64,000 bases of DNA. Source: JAFNAG01 sp963739235 (GTDB lineage Bacteria > Acidobacteriota > UBA6911). This document shows positions 28,753 through 36,454 of the stretch, one piece after another. Positions within the stretch are counted from its first letter, which is position 1; every line of letters begins with the position of its first letter. The DNA is taken from NCBI GenBank assembly GCA_963739235.1, contig CAVTZY010000044.1, positions 11,146 to 75,145 on the forward strand, written 5' to 3'. The notes beneath the pieces were generated by a model, which saw nothing but the letters and a program-made list of their open reading frames with translations, was not told where the DNA came from and did no database searches. The translations under genes and the position numbers were made by a program.

Positions 28753-28756
28753 AGGT

Positions 28757-29566
28757 TCAGGAAGGATTTCGTTTTTCACCGAATATGGCATCGTGGTAAT
28801 GCCGGCTGACGACCTCGGGCAGAGTCATTTTGAAAATTCTCGATCGGACCAGGCCCACGCGCCGCAGCATGAAGCGGAGCATAACGCCCAGGGTTTTGAT
28901 CCCATATTTCGTGCTCACACGAAAATTGACGCTGGAGGCCTCGGGAAAATAACGCGCCTGCACGGCGATTTCTCGAATCTGGAAGCCAAAATGCACGGCC
29001 TGGGCGATCATTTGCGAATCAAAAACGAAATCGTCGGAATTGAGCAGAAAGGGAACCGTCGTGAGGAGCTTGCGGCTGTAAGCGCGAAAACCGCTGTGGC
29101 AATCGGTGAGCCGGGTTCCGTAGACCAGGTTCTCGAGAATGGTCAGCGCCCGGTTGGCGATAAACTTCCAGATCGGCATCCCGCCGTTGAGCGCCTGCCC
29201 ATTCAAGATTCTGGACCCCATAACCATGTCAGCCTGGCCATCCAGAATGGGACGAACGAGTTCCGGTACGAGCTTCGAATCGTACTGGTGATCCGGATGA
29301 AGCATCACCACGACATCGGCTGCATCTTTGAGTGCTTCGAGATAGCAGGTCTTCTGGTTTCCCCCATAGCCACGATTCTGCACATGGATCACGACCGAAA
29401 GCCCGAGCGCATGTGCAATCTCCACGGTCTGATCTTTGCTCACATCATCGACGAGAATAATCCGATGAATCTTTTCCTTGGGAATATCCGCGTAGGTGCG
29501 CTCCAGGGTGCGGGCCGCGTTGTAGGCGGGCAGCACTACGATAATCTTGGGATCGTTTGTCATCAT
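28757..29566 (-). CDS. Family 2 glycosyltransferase, polyprenyl-phosphate type
   Basis: The 269-residue protein resembles dolichyl/undecaprenyl-phosphate mannosyl- or glucosyltransferases. Features are IIVVLPAYNAARTLERTY, ILVDDVSKDQTVEIA, NRGYGGNQKTCY, MLHPDHQY (the DxD equivalent) and GSRILNG. It lacks the C-terminal membrane helices of GtrB-type enzymes. It could make the lipid-phosphate sugar donors used by the GT39 proteins in this window; that link is inference. It overlaps the upstream epimerase gene by 4 bp. Confidence 0.85.
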   Translation of the reverse strand: MMTNDPKIIVVLPAYNAARTLERTYADIPKEKIHRIILVDDVSKDQTVEIAHALGLSVVIHVQNRGYGGNQKTCYLEALKDAADVVVMLHPDHQYDSKLVPELVRPILDGQADMVMGSRILNGQALNGGMPIWKFIANRALTILENLVYGTRLTDCHSGFRAYSRKLLTTVPFLLNSDDFVFDSQMIAQAVHFGFQIREIAVQARYFPEASSVNFRVSTKYGIKTLGVMLRFMLRRVGLVRSRIFKMTLPEVVSRHYHDAIFGEKRNPS

Positions 29567-30561
29567 AGGTAGTAGAGGCCGCGCTTGTATCGGGAAGAAC
29601 GCGCATTAAACCAGCGGATCGTCTCCTCCAGCCCTTGAGCCAATGAGACTTTCGGGCGCCACAATAGGAGTTCCGCTGCTTTTTTGTTGGAGGCAAACAA
29701 CCGTTCCACCTCGCTGGTCTTCGGCCGTTGGCGCTTCGATTCGGGAACGATCTTCAGCCGCTTGCCAAGAACAGATCCAACCATCCCCACGAGTTCCTTC
29801 ACGGAGGTCTCCTGCCCGGAGCCAAGCTGGACGGTCTGGCCTTCGCATGACGGCGCGGTTGCGGCCGCAATAAATCCACGAGCAGTATCCACGACATAAG
29901 TAAGGTCCCGGCGGGTGTCTAGACGGCCGAGACGAATGGTCGAGGACTCGAGCGCCTGAGTTATGATCGTGGGGATGACCGCTCGCGGCGACTGGCGCGG
30001 ACCATACGCGTTGAAGGGGCGCACAATGACCACGGGCAATCCGTAGGTCCGATAGTAGCTCTCGGCCAGCTTGTCGGAACCGACTTTTGATGCCGCATAG
30101 GGCGATTGCGGAACTAACGGATGACTCTCGTCCATTGGTACAAACTGTGCGGTGCCGTAGACTTCGCTCGTCGATGTTTGGACCAGACGGGAAATGCCCA
30201 CTTCGAGAGCGGCTTGCAGGATGTGCAGTGTGCCGAGGACATTGGTCGCTACCACATCCGCGGGGTTGGCGTAGGAATAAGGAATGCCGATCAGCGCCCC
30301 CAGGTGGAAAACCACCTGGCAACCGCGCACCGCGCGGCGGACCGCATTCCCGTCGCGCAGGTCGCCGGCCACAACTTCTATCCGACGGAGTTTCCGCTCA
30401 TCCAGGTCCTCGAGCATTCCCCAGTCATTCCTGGAGTTGTAGTGCACAAAAGCGCGCACCTCAGCCTTCTGAGCCAGCAGAAGCTCGCAAAGGTGGCTGC
30501 CGATAAATCCGCCCGCGCCGGTAACCAGCACCCTGGCCTTTGACAGATCGGGATTCGCCAT
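29563..30561 (-). CDS. NAD-dependent epimerase/dehydratase (extended SDR)
   Basis: The 332-residue protein has the Rossmann motif VTGAGGFIGSHLCELLL, a conserved VFHLGA, QTSTSEVYGTA, and the YAASK catalytic Tyr-Lys pair. It belongs with dTDP-glucose 4,6-dehydratase or UDP-sugar epimerase families; substrate cannot be fixed. The start at 30561 follows gaggcgta. It heads a two-gene operon with the polyprenyl-type glycosyltransferase. A group II intron lies about 95 bp upstream and may separate it from its original promoter. Confidence 0.87.
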   Translation of the reverse strand: MANPDLSKARVLVTGAGGFIGSHLCELLLAQKAEVRAFVHYNSRNDWGMLEDLDERKLRRIEVVAGDLRDGNAVRRAVRGCQVVFHLGALIGIPYSYANPADVVATNVLGTLHILQAALEVGISRLVQTSTSEVYGTAQFVPMDESHPLVPQSPYAASKVGSDKLAESYYRTYGLPVVIVRPFNAYGPRQSPRAVIPTIITQALESSTIRLGRLDTRRDLTYVVDTARGFIAAATAPSCEGQTVQLGSGQETSVKELVGMVGSVLGKRLKIVPESKRQRPKTSEVERLFASNKKAAELLLWRPKVSLAQGLEETIRWFNARSSRYKRGLYYL

Positions 30562-30693
30562 CACTACGCCTCGAATATGCACGCTAAACTATCAGAATAT
30601 AGCCGGATAAAAACAAAAGAACGCAGAAAAATCAAAAAAAGACAATTTTCTCGGGTGAGTAGGCCGGCGGAATTGCACCGCCAGCCTCTCGTA

Positions 30694-30727
30694 GAACCGA
30701 GCGTGAGACTCTCACCTCACTCGGCTC
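30694..30727 (-). ncRNA. Group II intron domain V
   Basis: This is a 34-nt hairpin with the AGC-like catalytic triad region at the base, the bulge and a GNRA-type loop (GTGAGAGTC). It is the most conserved part of the ribozyme and confirms the element type. Confidence 0.92.
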
Positions 30728-30730
30728 CCA

Positions 30731-32017
30731 TCAGGCAAACGTACCGGTCATCCCGATTTGCCAGTGAACGAAGAGATCCACGCGCTCCGCGGCCAGCCGT
30801 TGGAGAAACTGGCTGGCTCGGGTCTTGTGGCCTTTAAAGCGCTTGAACTTACGCATCACCCATGCCACTAACGTCAGATTGACGTGCCGCAGTAGGGGAT
30901 ACAGCGCCGAGGGAGCATAACGCCCGTAATACTCGATCCAACCCCGAAGGAGAGGATTGAGCTGCCGAGCAATGTCCTGCAAGGACAGCTGTGTTTGATG
31001 CCTAATGTTCAGGTCCCGAATCGCTTCCCGCATGGCCTTCATCGCCGAGGGACTGACTGCTGGATTAAATCCGCAGAACAGCGCCATATCTCGGATACGT
31101 CGGACCAGACGGGGTCGAAAGCAGTACCCAAGGAAGTCAAATTTGACATTTGCGTACTTGCCTTTACGCTTCCCGTCTCTGCAGTAAACGATCTTGGTTT
31201 TCGTCGGATGCATCTCCAGGTGGCACTCCACCAGCCGTGCTTGAAGCTGGGCCTTGAGGGCTTCTGCTTCGTGCCGGGTCCGGCAGTGCACCAGCCCGTC
31301 GTCAGCATATCGACACCACGGGAGTTCAGGGTGTGTCCTCGCCATCCAGAAATCAAACGTGTAGTGCATAAAAAGATTGGCCAAAATTGGGCTGATCACT
31401 CCGCCCTGAGGCGTACCGCGGCTTCGCTCAACTGTGGTCCCGTCTTCCTGCACCATAGGCGCCTTGAGCCATCTTTCGATGTACAACAGCGCCCACTTAC
31501 ACGTTATATGTTTCCGAACAGCTCGTAACAAGAGCTTGTGGTCGATGTTGTCGAACAGGCCTTTGATGTCAAACTCTAACACCCAGTCATACTTCCAGCA
31601 CCGCTGTCGCGTCACCCCTATTGCATCCAGCGCCGATTTGTTTGGCCTGTAGCCATAGGAGTCTGCTAGAAAAACAGGGTCCAGAATTGGCTCAATCACC
31701 TGCTTGACTACCGTCTGCGCCACACGATCTGCCACGGTGGGCACTCCCAAAATCCTTTCGCCTCCACTCTTCTTGGGAATGGAGACGGCTCGCACCGGCG
31801 GCGGAAAATAGCTCCCCGAGCTCATCCGATTCCAGATCTTGTAGAGATTCCTCGACAAGTCGGCCTCAAATTGCTCGATCGTCTGCTCATCCACACCGGC
31901 CGCTCCTCGATTTGATTTAACCGCCTTATAGGCTTCGTACACCATCCGCTTATCGATGTTGAACGGTTTGTCTGTCGCATGCATCGAGATCATCCTGTTT
32001 CCAGTTGTTTCGCTCAT
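30731..32017 (-). CDS. ltrA: Group II intron reverse transcriptase/maturase
   Basis: The 428-residue protein has the reverse transcriptase blocks in order: RGAAGVDEQTIEQF, RILGVPTVADRVAQ, SYGYRPNKSALDAI, EFDIKGLFDNIDH (first catalytic Asp), GTPQGGVISPILANL, and CRYADDGLVHC with the YADD active site. The GIIM maturase domain covers about 320-400 (LNPLLRGWIEYYGRY). No HNH endonuclease domain follows the maturase. The frame is intact, so the element may still be active or have arrived recently. It ends just before domain V. Confidence 0.96.
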   Translation of the reverse strand: MSETTGNRMISMHATDKPFNIDKRMVYEAYKAVKSNRGAAGVDEQTIEQFEADLSRNLYKIWNRMSSGSYFPPPVRAVSIPKKSGGERILGVPTVADRVAQTVVKQVIEPILDPVFLADSYGYRPNKSALDAIGVTRQRCWKYDWVLEFDIKGLFDNIDHKLLLRAVRKHITCKWALLYIERWLKAPMVQEDGTTVERSRGTPQGGVISPILANLFMHYTFDFWMARTHPELPWCRYADDGLVHCRTRHEAEALKAQLQARLVECHLEMHPTKTKIVYCRDGKRKGKYANVKFDFLGYCFRPRLVRRIRDMALFCGFNPAVSPSAMKAMREAIRDLNIRHQTQLSLQDIARQLNPLLRGWIEYYGRYAPSALYPLLRHVNLTLVAWVMRKFKRFKGHKTRASQFLQRLAAERVDLFVHWQIGMTGTFA

Positions 32018-32729
32018 GTGACCGCCTGACCCGACCCCTTTGCTCCAGCCCCATTACAGGGCCTTCTTCGCTCCTACGAGTCGGTCCGCCCCAGTGCTCC
32101 GTATCGGTACTCTCGCCTCGCGGTTTTGGCCGCTTGGGCTTCTCCCTTTCCATCGGAGCGACTGGTTCCTGCAGTTCCGTGCCACCGCCTGCATCCGCTT
32201 CACGCCTTCTCTACGCCGGTCGCCACCTGCTCAGTCATCAGGCCCCCAGCAGGTTTATCCCAGGCGTACCTTACGCACCTGGTTTTGACGACACTTGAAT
32301 TTTTAACGACGCGTCCTCGATAGGTTCACTCTCGTTCGTCTCTCGGATGCACACCTGCACGAGTTTTCCTCGCGCTTTTCCTCCAACGCTCACTACCATG
32401 GCTCTTGACCGCAGCAGCTTGGAGGTGGTTTGAGATCTGCTCCTGAAAGCCGATCCCGAGGGGCCGACCCTCATCGATCGCACAGCTCGTTCACGTTTAA
32501 TTAGGTCATATGACCTCCTTATCCGCGCACTTCTGCAGCACACTAAGGCAAAGAAAGGCAAAAGATCAACGCAGTCCTCCATGCACCGTTGGCACACCCA
32601 GCGAATGAAAATGCGGAAGCGACCTGGGCGCCGGGCGCCGCACGGCACTTAGATCCCAGGATTATCCGATCGCAAGCCCCGTCCGGCGAAGCTGTCTCAA
32701 AACCTGGCGTCCCGGAGGGACATTGAGAA

Positions 32730-32805
32730 AGTAGCCGGGGGCGAGCCGCGCAGCGGCCCTGCCCCCGGTCACGGCAGGCACGTTGCGGAGCCCTGAGGGG
32801 CGACG
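32730..32805 (+). repeat. REP-like composite element, forward copy (site 4)
   Basis: AGTAGCCGGGGGCGAGCCGC then a paired GCCCCCGGT arm, followed by GAGCCCTGAGGGGCGACGGA. Again the stem differs from site 1 with pairing kept. Confidence 0.8.
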
Positions 32806-32832
32806 GAAGTCCTTCAATTTCATATGTTTTCT

Positions 32833-32898
32833 GTCGCCCCGCCAGGGCTCTGGATCAGAAACCCCGGGCTGCGCTGCGCTTGCCCGGGGCTACTATCT
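32833..32898 (-). repeat. REP-like composite element, inverted copy (site 4)
   Basis: TCGCCCCGCCAGGGCTC is followed by ACCCCGGGCTGCGCTGCGCT and the closing GCCCGGGGCTACT arm. The hairpin-1 part is identical to that at 5137-5171. Confidence 0.82.
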
Positions 32899-32932
32899 TC
32901 AGCACTTCCAGGCTGAAAACGCTGGCATATCA

Positions 32933-33943
32933 TTATGTGCTTGAGGTCGTGCGCCGGGCCTGGACCCAAAGCGTCGCTCCGCGGCCGCACCAGCTCTCGA
33001 TCAGCGCCGGCGGCAAAGCCAGCAATACCAGCCCGAAATAACACAATTCCAGCCCGCCCTCCACGGCCGCATGCGCGCGTTTCCTTCTCCCTCTGCGTCC
33101 GATCGGATCCATCCAGACGGCGAGGCTCGAAGCCAGCGCAGCGGGATTGTCCCGAAGTGAAAAACGGTTTACCAGCCGGCAAGAGAATCCCGCCCCGGTC
33201 AGCAAGAGCGTGAGCGACTGTGGCGTAAAATTGATCAGATGGCGCGGCACGTCGAAACCGTACCAACGCGCGCCAAACAGGTGCGCCTGAACAGACGCGG
33301 CGTTGGGCACTTGCAGGATCAGGCTGCCACCCGGCTTGAGGAGCTCACCGGCACTTGCGATTGCCTTTCGTGGATCAGGCAGATGCTCCAGTACATGAAA
33401 CATGGTAATGAAATCGAAACTATGGCCTTTCCACACATCACTGCCAATGTCTCCCTGGCGCACGGGCAAATGGTACTGCTCCTGGGCAGCCGCAACTGCA
33501 TGAGGTGAAACATCCATCCCGTGCGAGAGAAAGCCGCGCCGCTTTGCCAGATGCAGGAACGTGCCGCTGCCGCACCCAATGTCGAGCAGCGACCTGCCGC
33601 CACCCGCTGCGCAGTGCTCCAGAAACCGCACGTGATCGAGGGCGACAAACTCTCGGTAGGTACGTTCCATCCGGTTCACCGCCAGGGCAGCTCCGGATTG
33701 CCGATTCTCCGACCACCAGTAATCCTGCGGATAGAACGAGGCCAGCGCCGCGGCATCGGGAAGCGGATGTTGAAAGATGCAGCCGCAGGACGTGCATCGA
33801 TAGAGGCGGAAATGGCCCGGCGCAATCCCGAACAGCCGGTCGGTTGCGACGGCGAACGCGTACGCGTCAGGTCGCGCACAGATCGGGCACGCAGGACCGG
33901 CGTCGGATTGGGCGTGGGCAAGCTCTGCGATCACGATCCTCAC
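32933..33943 (-). CDS. SAM-dependent methyltransferase with N-terminal zinc-ribbon-like motif
   Basis: In the 336-residue protein the first ~60 residues hold CPIC and CTSCG pairs, typical of methyltransferases in glycan and natural-product clusters. Class I motifs follow: LLDIGCGSGTFL, MDVSPHAV, FDFITMFHVLEHLPDP and LLKPGGSLILQVPN. The C-terminus has a hydrophobic segment (LCYFGLVLLALPPAL) suggesting membrane contact. It overlaps the downstream end of the adjoining glycosyltransferase by 4 bp, so they are co-expressed. Confidence 0.87.
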   Translation of the reverse strand: MRIVIAELAHAQSDAGPACPICARPDAYAFAVATDRLFGIAPGHFRLYRCTSCGCIFQHPLPDAAALASFYPQDYWWSENRQSGAALAVNRMERTYREFVALDHVRFLEHCAAGGGRSLLDIGCGSGTFLHLAKRRGFLSHGMDVSPHAVAAAQEQYHLPVRQGDIGSDVWKGHSFDFITMFHVLEHLPDPRKAIASAGELLKPGGSLILQVPNAASVQAHLFGARWYGFDVPRHLINFTPQSLTLLLTGAGFSCRLVNRFSLRDNPAALASSLAVWMDPIGRRGRRKRAHAAVEGGLELCYFGLVLLALPPALIESWCGRGATLWVQARRTTSST

Positions 33944-34662
33944 CCTTGCTCAGGCTTCACGGGATTGGCAACAGCGGACGGAGTGCGACTGCGTGTCAGG
34001 CGTTTGTGCACGAGAAAAACGAGATTGCGGTAGCCGTCGCGCCAGGGCTGAAGTTTGATTTCTCCGGTCCGGTTCGAATAGTCGACGTAGATTTCCTTAA
34101 AGCCGATCTGCCGCTTGCGCATCGCCTCGATCTTGATTTCTTCACTGAAGGCCATGCCGTCGCTGCGCAGGTCCATCTCCTGCAGGCTCGCGCGCTCAAA
34201 AACCCACATCCCCGATTGGGAGTCCCGCACCCAGCGGAAGAACAAAAGCGATAGGAAGATGCTCAGCACTTTGTTGCCGATCCAGTGCTTCAAAGACATG
34301 GCGTGCTTGTTCTTCAGCGGGAATCGCGATGCCGAAAGAAAACGCACATCAGAGTGGAGGAAGACCTCGATCAAATAGGATATTGCATCCACAGGATAGG
34401 AGTGATCGCCGTCGAGAGTAACGATGATGTCGCCCTGGGCTTGCATCAGGCCCGTCTTGTAAGCGCGCCCATACCCTCTGACCTTTTCGTGAATGACGCG
34501 CGCACCAAAAAGCCGCGCCCTCTCCGCTGTACGATCGGTCGAATCGTTGTCGACGACGATGACTTCATCCACGAAGGGAGGCATGCGCGAGAGCACTTGC
34601 ACGATGCCCTCTTCCTCGTTGAGGCATGGAATTACAACGGTGATGCGGCGATTTCTGTACAC
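33940..34662 (-). CDS. Family 2 glycosyltransferase
   Basis: The 240-residue GT-A protein has ITVVIPCLNEEEGIVQVL, VDEVIVVDNDSTDRTAERA, EKVRGYGRAYKTGL, IIVTLDGDHSYP (DxD) and LSASRFP. This is the DPM1/UDP-glucose:undecaprenyl-phosphate type without the membrane-anchor domain. It is likely to transfer a sugar to a lipid carrier. It is first in a two-gene run with the methyltransferase. Confidence 0.87.
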   Translation of the reverse strand: MYRNRRITVVIPCLNEEEGIVQVLSRMPPFVDEVIVVDNDSTDRTAERARLFGARVIHEKVRGYGRAYKTGLMQAQGDIIVTLDGDHSYPVDAISYLIEVFLHSDVRFLSASRFPLKNKHAMSLKHWIGNKVLSIFLSLLFFRWVRDSQSGMWVFERASLQEMDLRSDGMAFSEEIKIEAMRKRQIGFKEIYVDYSNRTGEIKLQPWRDGYRNLVFLVHKRLTRSRTPSAVANPVKPEQG

Positions 34663-34766
34663 GGTGCAAGATCATAACAAAAGACCACATCAGGAGAAAT
34701 GCAGAAAAACTCATGATGCCGATCGTGGACCAATCCGCCCAATGCGCAGCCCTCAATACTTGGCGC

Positions 34767-35822
34767 TTATTTGACAGCGTGGCGCTTATTCCATTCCTCG
34801 TCGGACATGACGATCTCGATCTTGACCTCCGTCTTGAGTTCTTCGAGATGCTTCTTCGTAGCCTCCTGTTTGGCCTTGCGTTCGAGAAGATCCTTGATCT
34901 TCGGTTTGACTGTTTCCAGAGGCATGATCCCCGCGGGCTTGATTTCGATCACCTGAATCAGGTGGTAGCCTATTTCAGTCTCCAGGATGGGTGTGAGCGA
35001 TCCCGGCTGGGTCGCAAATACCGCATCTTCGAGCGGCTTCAACATGGCCCCGCGTTTCACGAAGCCGATATCACCGCCCCTGGCACTATTGGCTTTGTCA
35101 TCGGATTCTCTGATCGCAGCCTGCGCAAATGTGATTTTCCTGCTTTCGATGTCCTCGCGGATGGTCTCCAGTCTTTTCAGGACTGCCGTTTTCTGCTCGG
35201 GGGTGGCGCCTTTATCTACCTGCAAAGAAATGGCCGCAGCATGCCTTTGCTCAGGCTCCGCAAAGGATTTTTCGTTGGTCTTATAATATTGCTGGATCTC
35301 GGCATCCGAGGGAGGCGGGAGGTCCTTGGCGATCAGATCGAGCATCTGCTGGCACAGCAGGTTGGTTTCGATGGCAGCGCGCAAATCTGACTCCTTGATC
35401 CCCTGCTGCTGTAGGGCCTGCTGAAACTGGCCTTCATCCGCAAACCGCTGTTTCGTGGATTGCAGCGCGTCCTCGACCTTGGCCTTGTCAGTAACGAGAT
35501 TTTTTTCTTTCGCCTCATTTTTCAGCAGAATCGTGCCGATCAAGGTATCCAGGGCTTCCTTGTAAAAAAAGGTGTCCTTTTGCTGGATCTGTTCCGGTGT
35601 GGCTTGCTTCTGGGCAGCAAGCTGCATCGCAAGTTGTTTGATCGAATCAAGAACCTGTTTTTCGGTGATGGACTCGCCGAGCACCTTGGCCACCACTGGA
35701 TCGGCCGGGATCCCCGTCGCAGCGGGCCTTCCTTTGGCGTCCTGGCGGCCAGTCTCCGCCGATCCTGGACATGGCGAAAATGCGAGGAACATAGCGATCA
35801 GAACCAAGAATCGTCGAAACAT
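34767..35822 (-). CDS. Periplasmic parvulin-type peptidyl-prolyl isomerase (SurA/PpiC-like)
   Basis: The 351-residue protein begins at 35822 with a signal peptide (MFRRFLVLIAMFLAFSPCPGSAE). A SurA_N-like helical chaperone domain (about 35-190) follows, then a parvulin domain (about 205-310) with ARGGDIGFVKRGAMLKPLEDAVF and ETEIGYHLIQVIEIKP. It should assist folding of exported or outer-membrane proteins. The short repeat of Lys/Glu-rich helix at the C-terminus closes the chaperone. The longer frame upstream has no start signals. It lies alone, opposite in direction to the secreted protein gene to its right. Confidence 0.9.
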   Translation of the reverse strand: MFRRFLVLIAMFLAFSPCPGSAETGRQDAKGRPAATGIPADPVVAKVLGESITEKQVLDSIKQLAMQLAAQKQATPEQIQQKDTFFYKEALDTLIGTILLKNEAKEKNLVTDKAKVEDALQSTKQRFADEGQFQQALQQQGIKESDLRAAIETNLLCQQMLDLIAKDLPPPSDAEIQQYYKTNEKSFAEPEQRHAAAISLQVDKGATPEQKTAVLKRLETIREDIESRKITFAQAAIRESDDKANSARGGDIGFVKRGAMLKPLEDAVFATQPGSLTPILETEIGYHLIQVIEIKPAGIMPLETVKPKIKDLLERKAKQEATKKHLEELKTEVKIEIVMSDEEWNKRHAVK

Positions 35823-36454
35823 CGAGTGCCATTCTCCTTGGATATAATTACATTTTGCAGCCGATCCTTGTATTCGTCTGCCTGCAGTGCGGATCGGGCT
35901 GTGGACCTCAGGCGGCGCCGCGCAGGAACACGCGAAATCAGCCCTAATTGTCCATGGACCTGCCGCATCAGTCAAGGTAACCCTGCAAACAGCGCCGAAA
36001 GGGAGGTGCAGAATCATGCATGTGCGAGGGGAAATTGGCAATTGCCCCGGGAAGATCCAAGCTGCTCCGAGAAATTCCTCTGGCACCCTGGGAAAAGTTC
36101 GTCGCATGGAGCTTTTGGAATGAGCTAATTTGTGGTAATATCCATCTGCTCTATGCTTTATCAAACGGGCAAATATCTTGAAAGCGACGAGTCTGGTAAG
36201 ATCGCGACCTCATTTCAAACTTCCGGAAACGACGTGTATCCCAGAGGTGCCGGCGTTATATTCCCGGCACCAAAGCGTCAATAGTAAGTTGGAGTAAATC
36301 AACGGAAATAATGAGCGCCGGCGGTCACGCATGATCTTCCCGCCCACCCCGGGGGACGGAACAGGTCGCTATAATCGGTTTGTGCGGCGTAATGAAAAAT
36401 ATAACCGGCCCTGGTCAGAGTCCGGAAAGACGGGGTCAGGAGGAATAAACGGCA
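35823..36454. other. Divergent intergenic region before the large secreted protein gene
   Basis: No gene is recognised in 630 bp. A strong hairpin GGTGCCGG/CCGGCACC spans 36246-36271. A tataat at 36370-36375 could be a -10 box but lacks a clear -35. The only good ribosome-binding site, aggagg, is at about 36437. I could not match a known riboswitch. Confidence 0.55.
36246..36271 (+). repeat. Eight-bp perfect hairpin in the leader region
   Basis: GGTGCCGG (36246-36253) pairs with CCGGCACC (36264-36271) across a 10-nt AT-rich loop. No T-run follows, so it is not a simple terminator. Confidence 0.55.

Larger units (their letters stand above)
28425..28756. other. Intergenic region between two glycosyltransferase genes
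   Basis: No gene is recognised. It contains a single REP-like copy and the right arm of a heptamer pair. Confidence 0.65.
30656..32530 (-). mobile_element. Group II intron with reverse transcriptase/maturase
   Basis: On the minus strand the element begins near GTGCGCGGATAAGG (5' GUGYG end, about 32530). A ~510-nt structured leader and the maturase gene follow. Domain V at 30694-30727 reads GAGCCGAGTGAGGTGAGAGT then CTCACGCTCGGTTC, very close to the consensus. A domain VI stem ends near CTACTCAC (about 30656). Boundaries are estimates. It sits outside coding sequence, upstream of the epimerase gene and next to a REP-like cluster. Confidence 0.9.
32018..32932. other. Intron 5' RNA domains and upstream flank
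   Basis: 32018-32530 is intron RNA (domains I-IV leader) with several strong stems and no gene. 32531-32700 is the 5' exon flank with no recognised gene. 32730-32898 holds REP-like elements. Confidence 0.65.

Noticed and set aside
30731..32017. Retron or diversity-generating reverse transcriptase
   Set aside because: The protein has the GIIM maturase domain and is followed by a clear group II domain V; there is no msr/msd and no variable-template repeat pair.
32271..32648. Minus-strand open frame of 125 codons at the intron 5' end
   Set aside because: It runs across the proposed intron boundary into structured RNA and shows no protein-like pattern.
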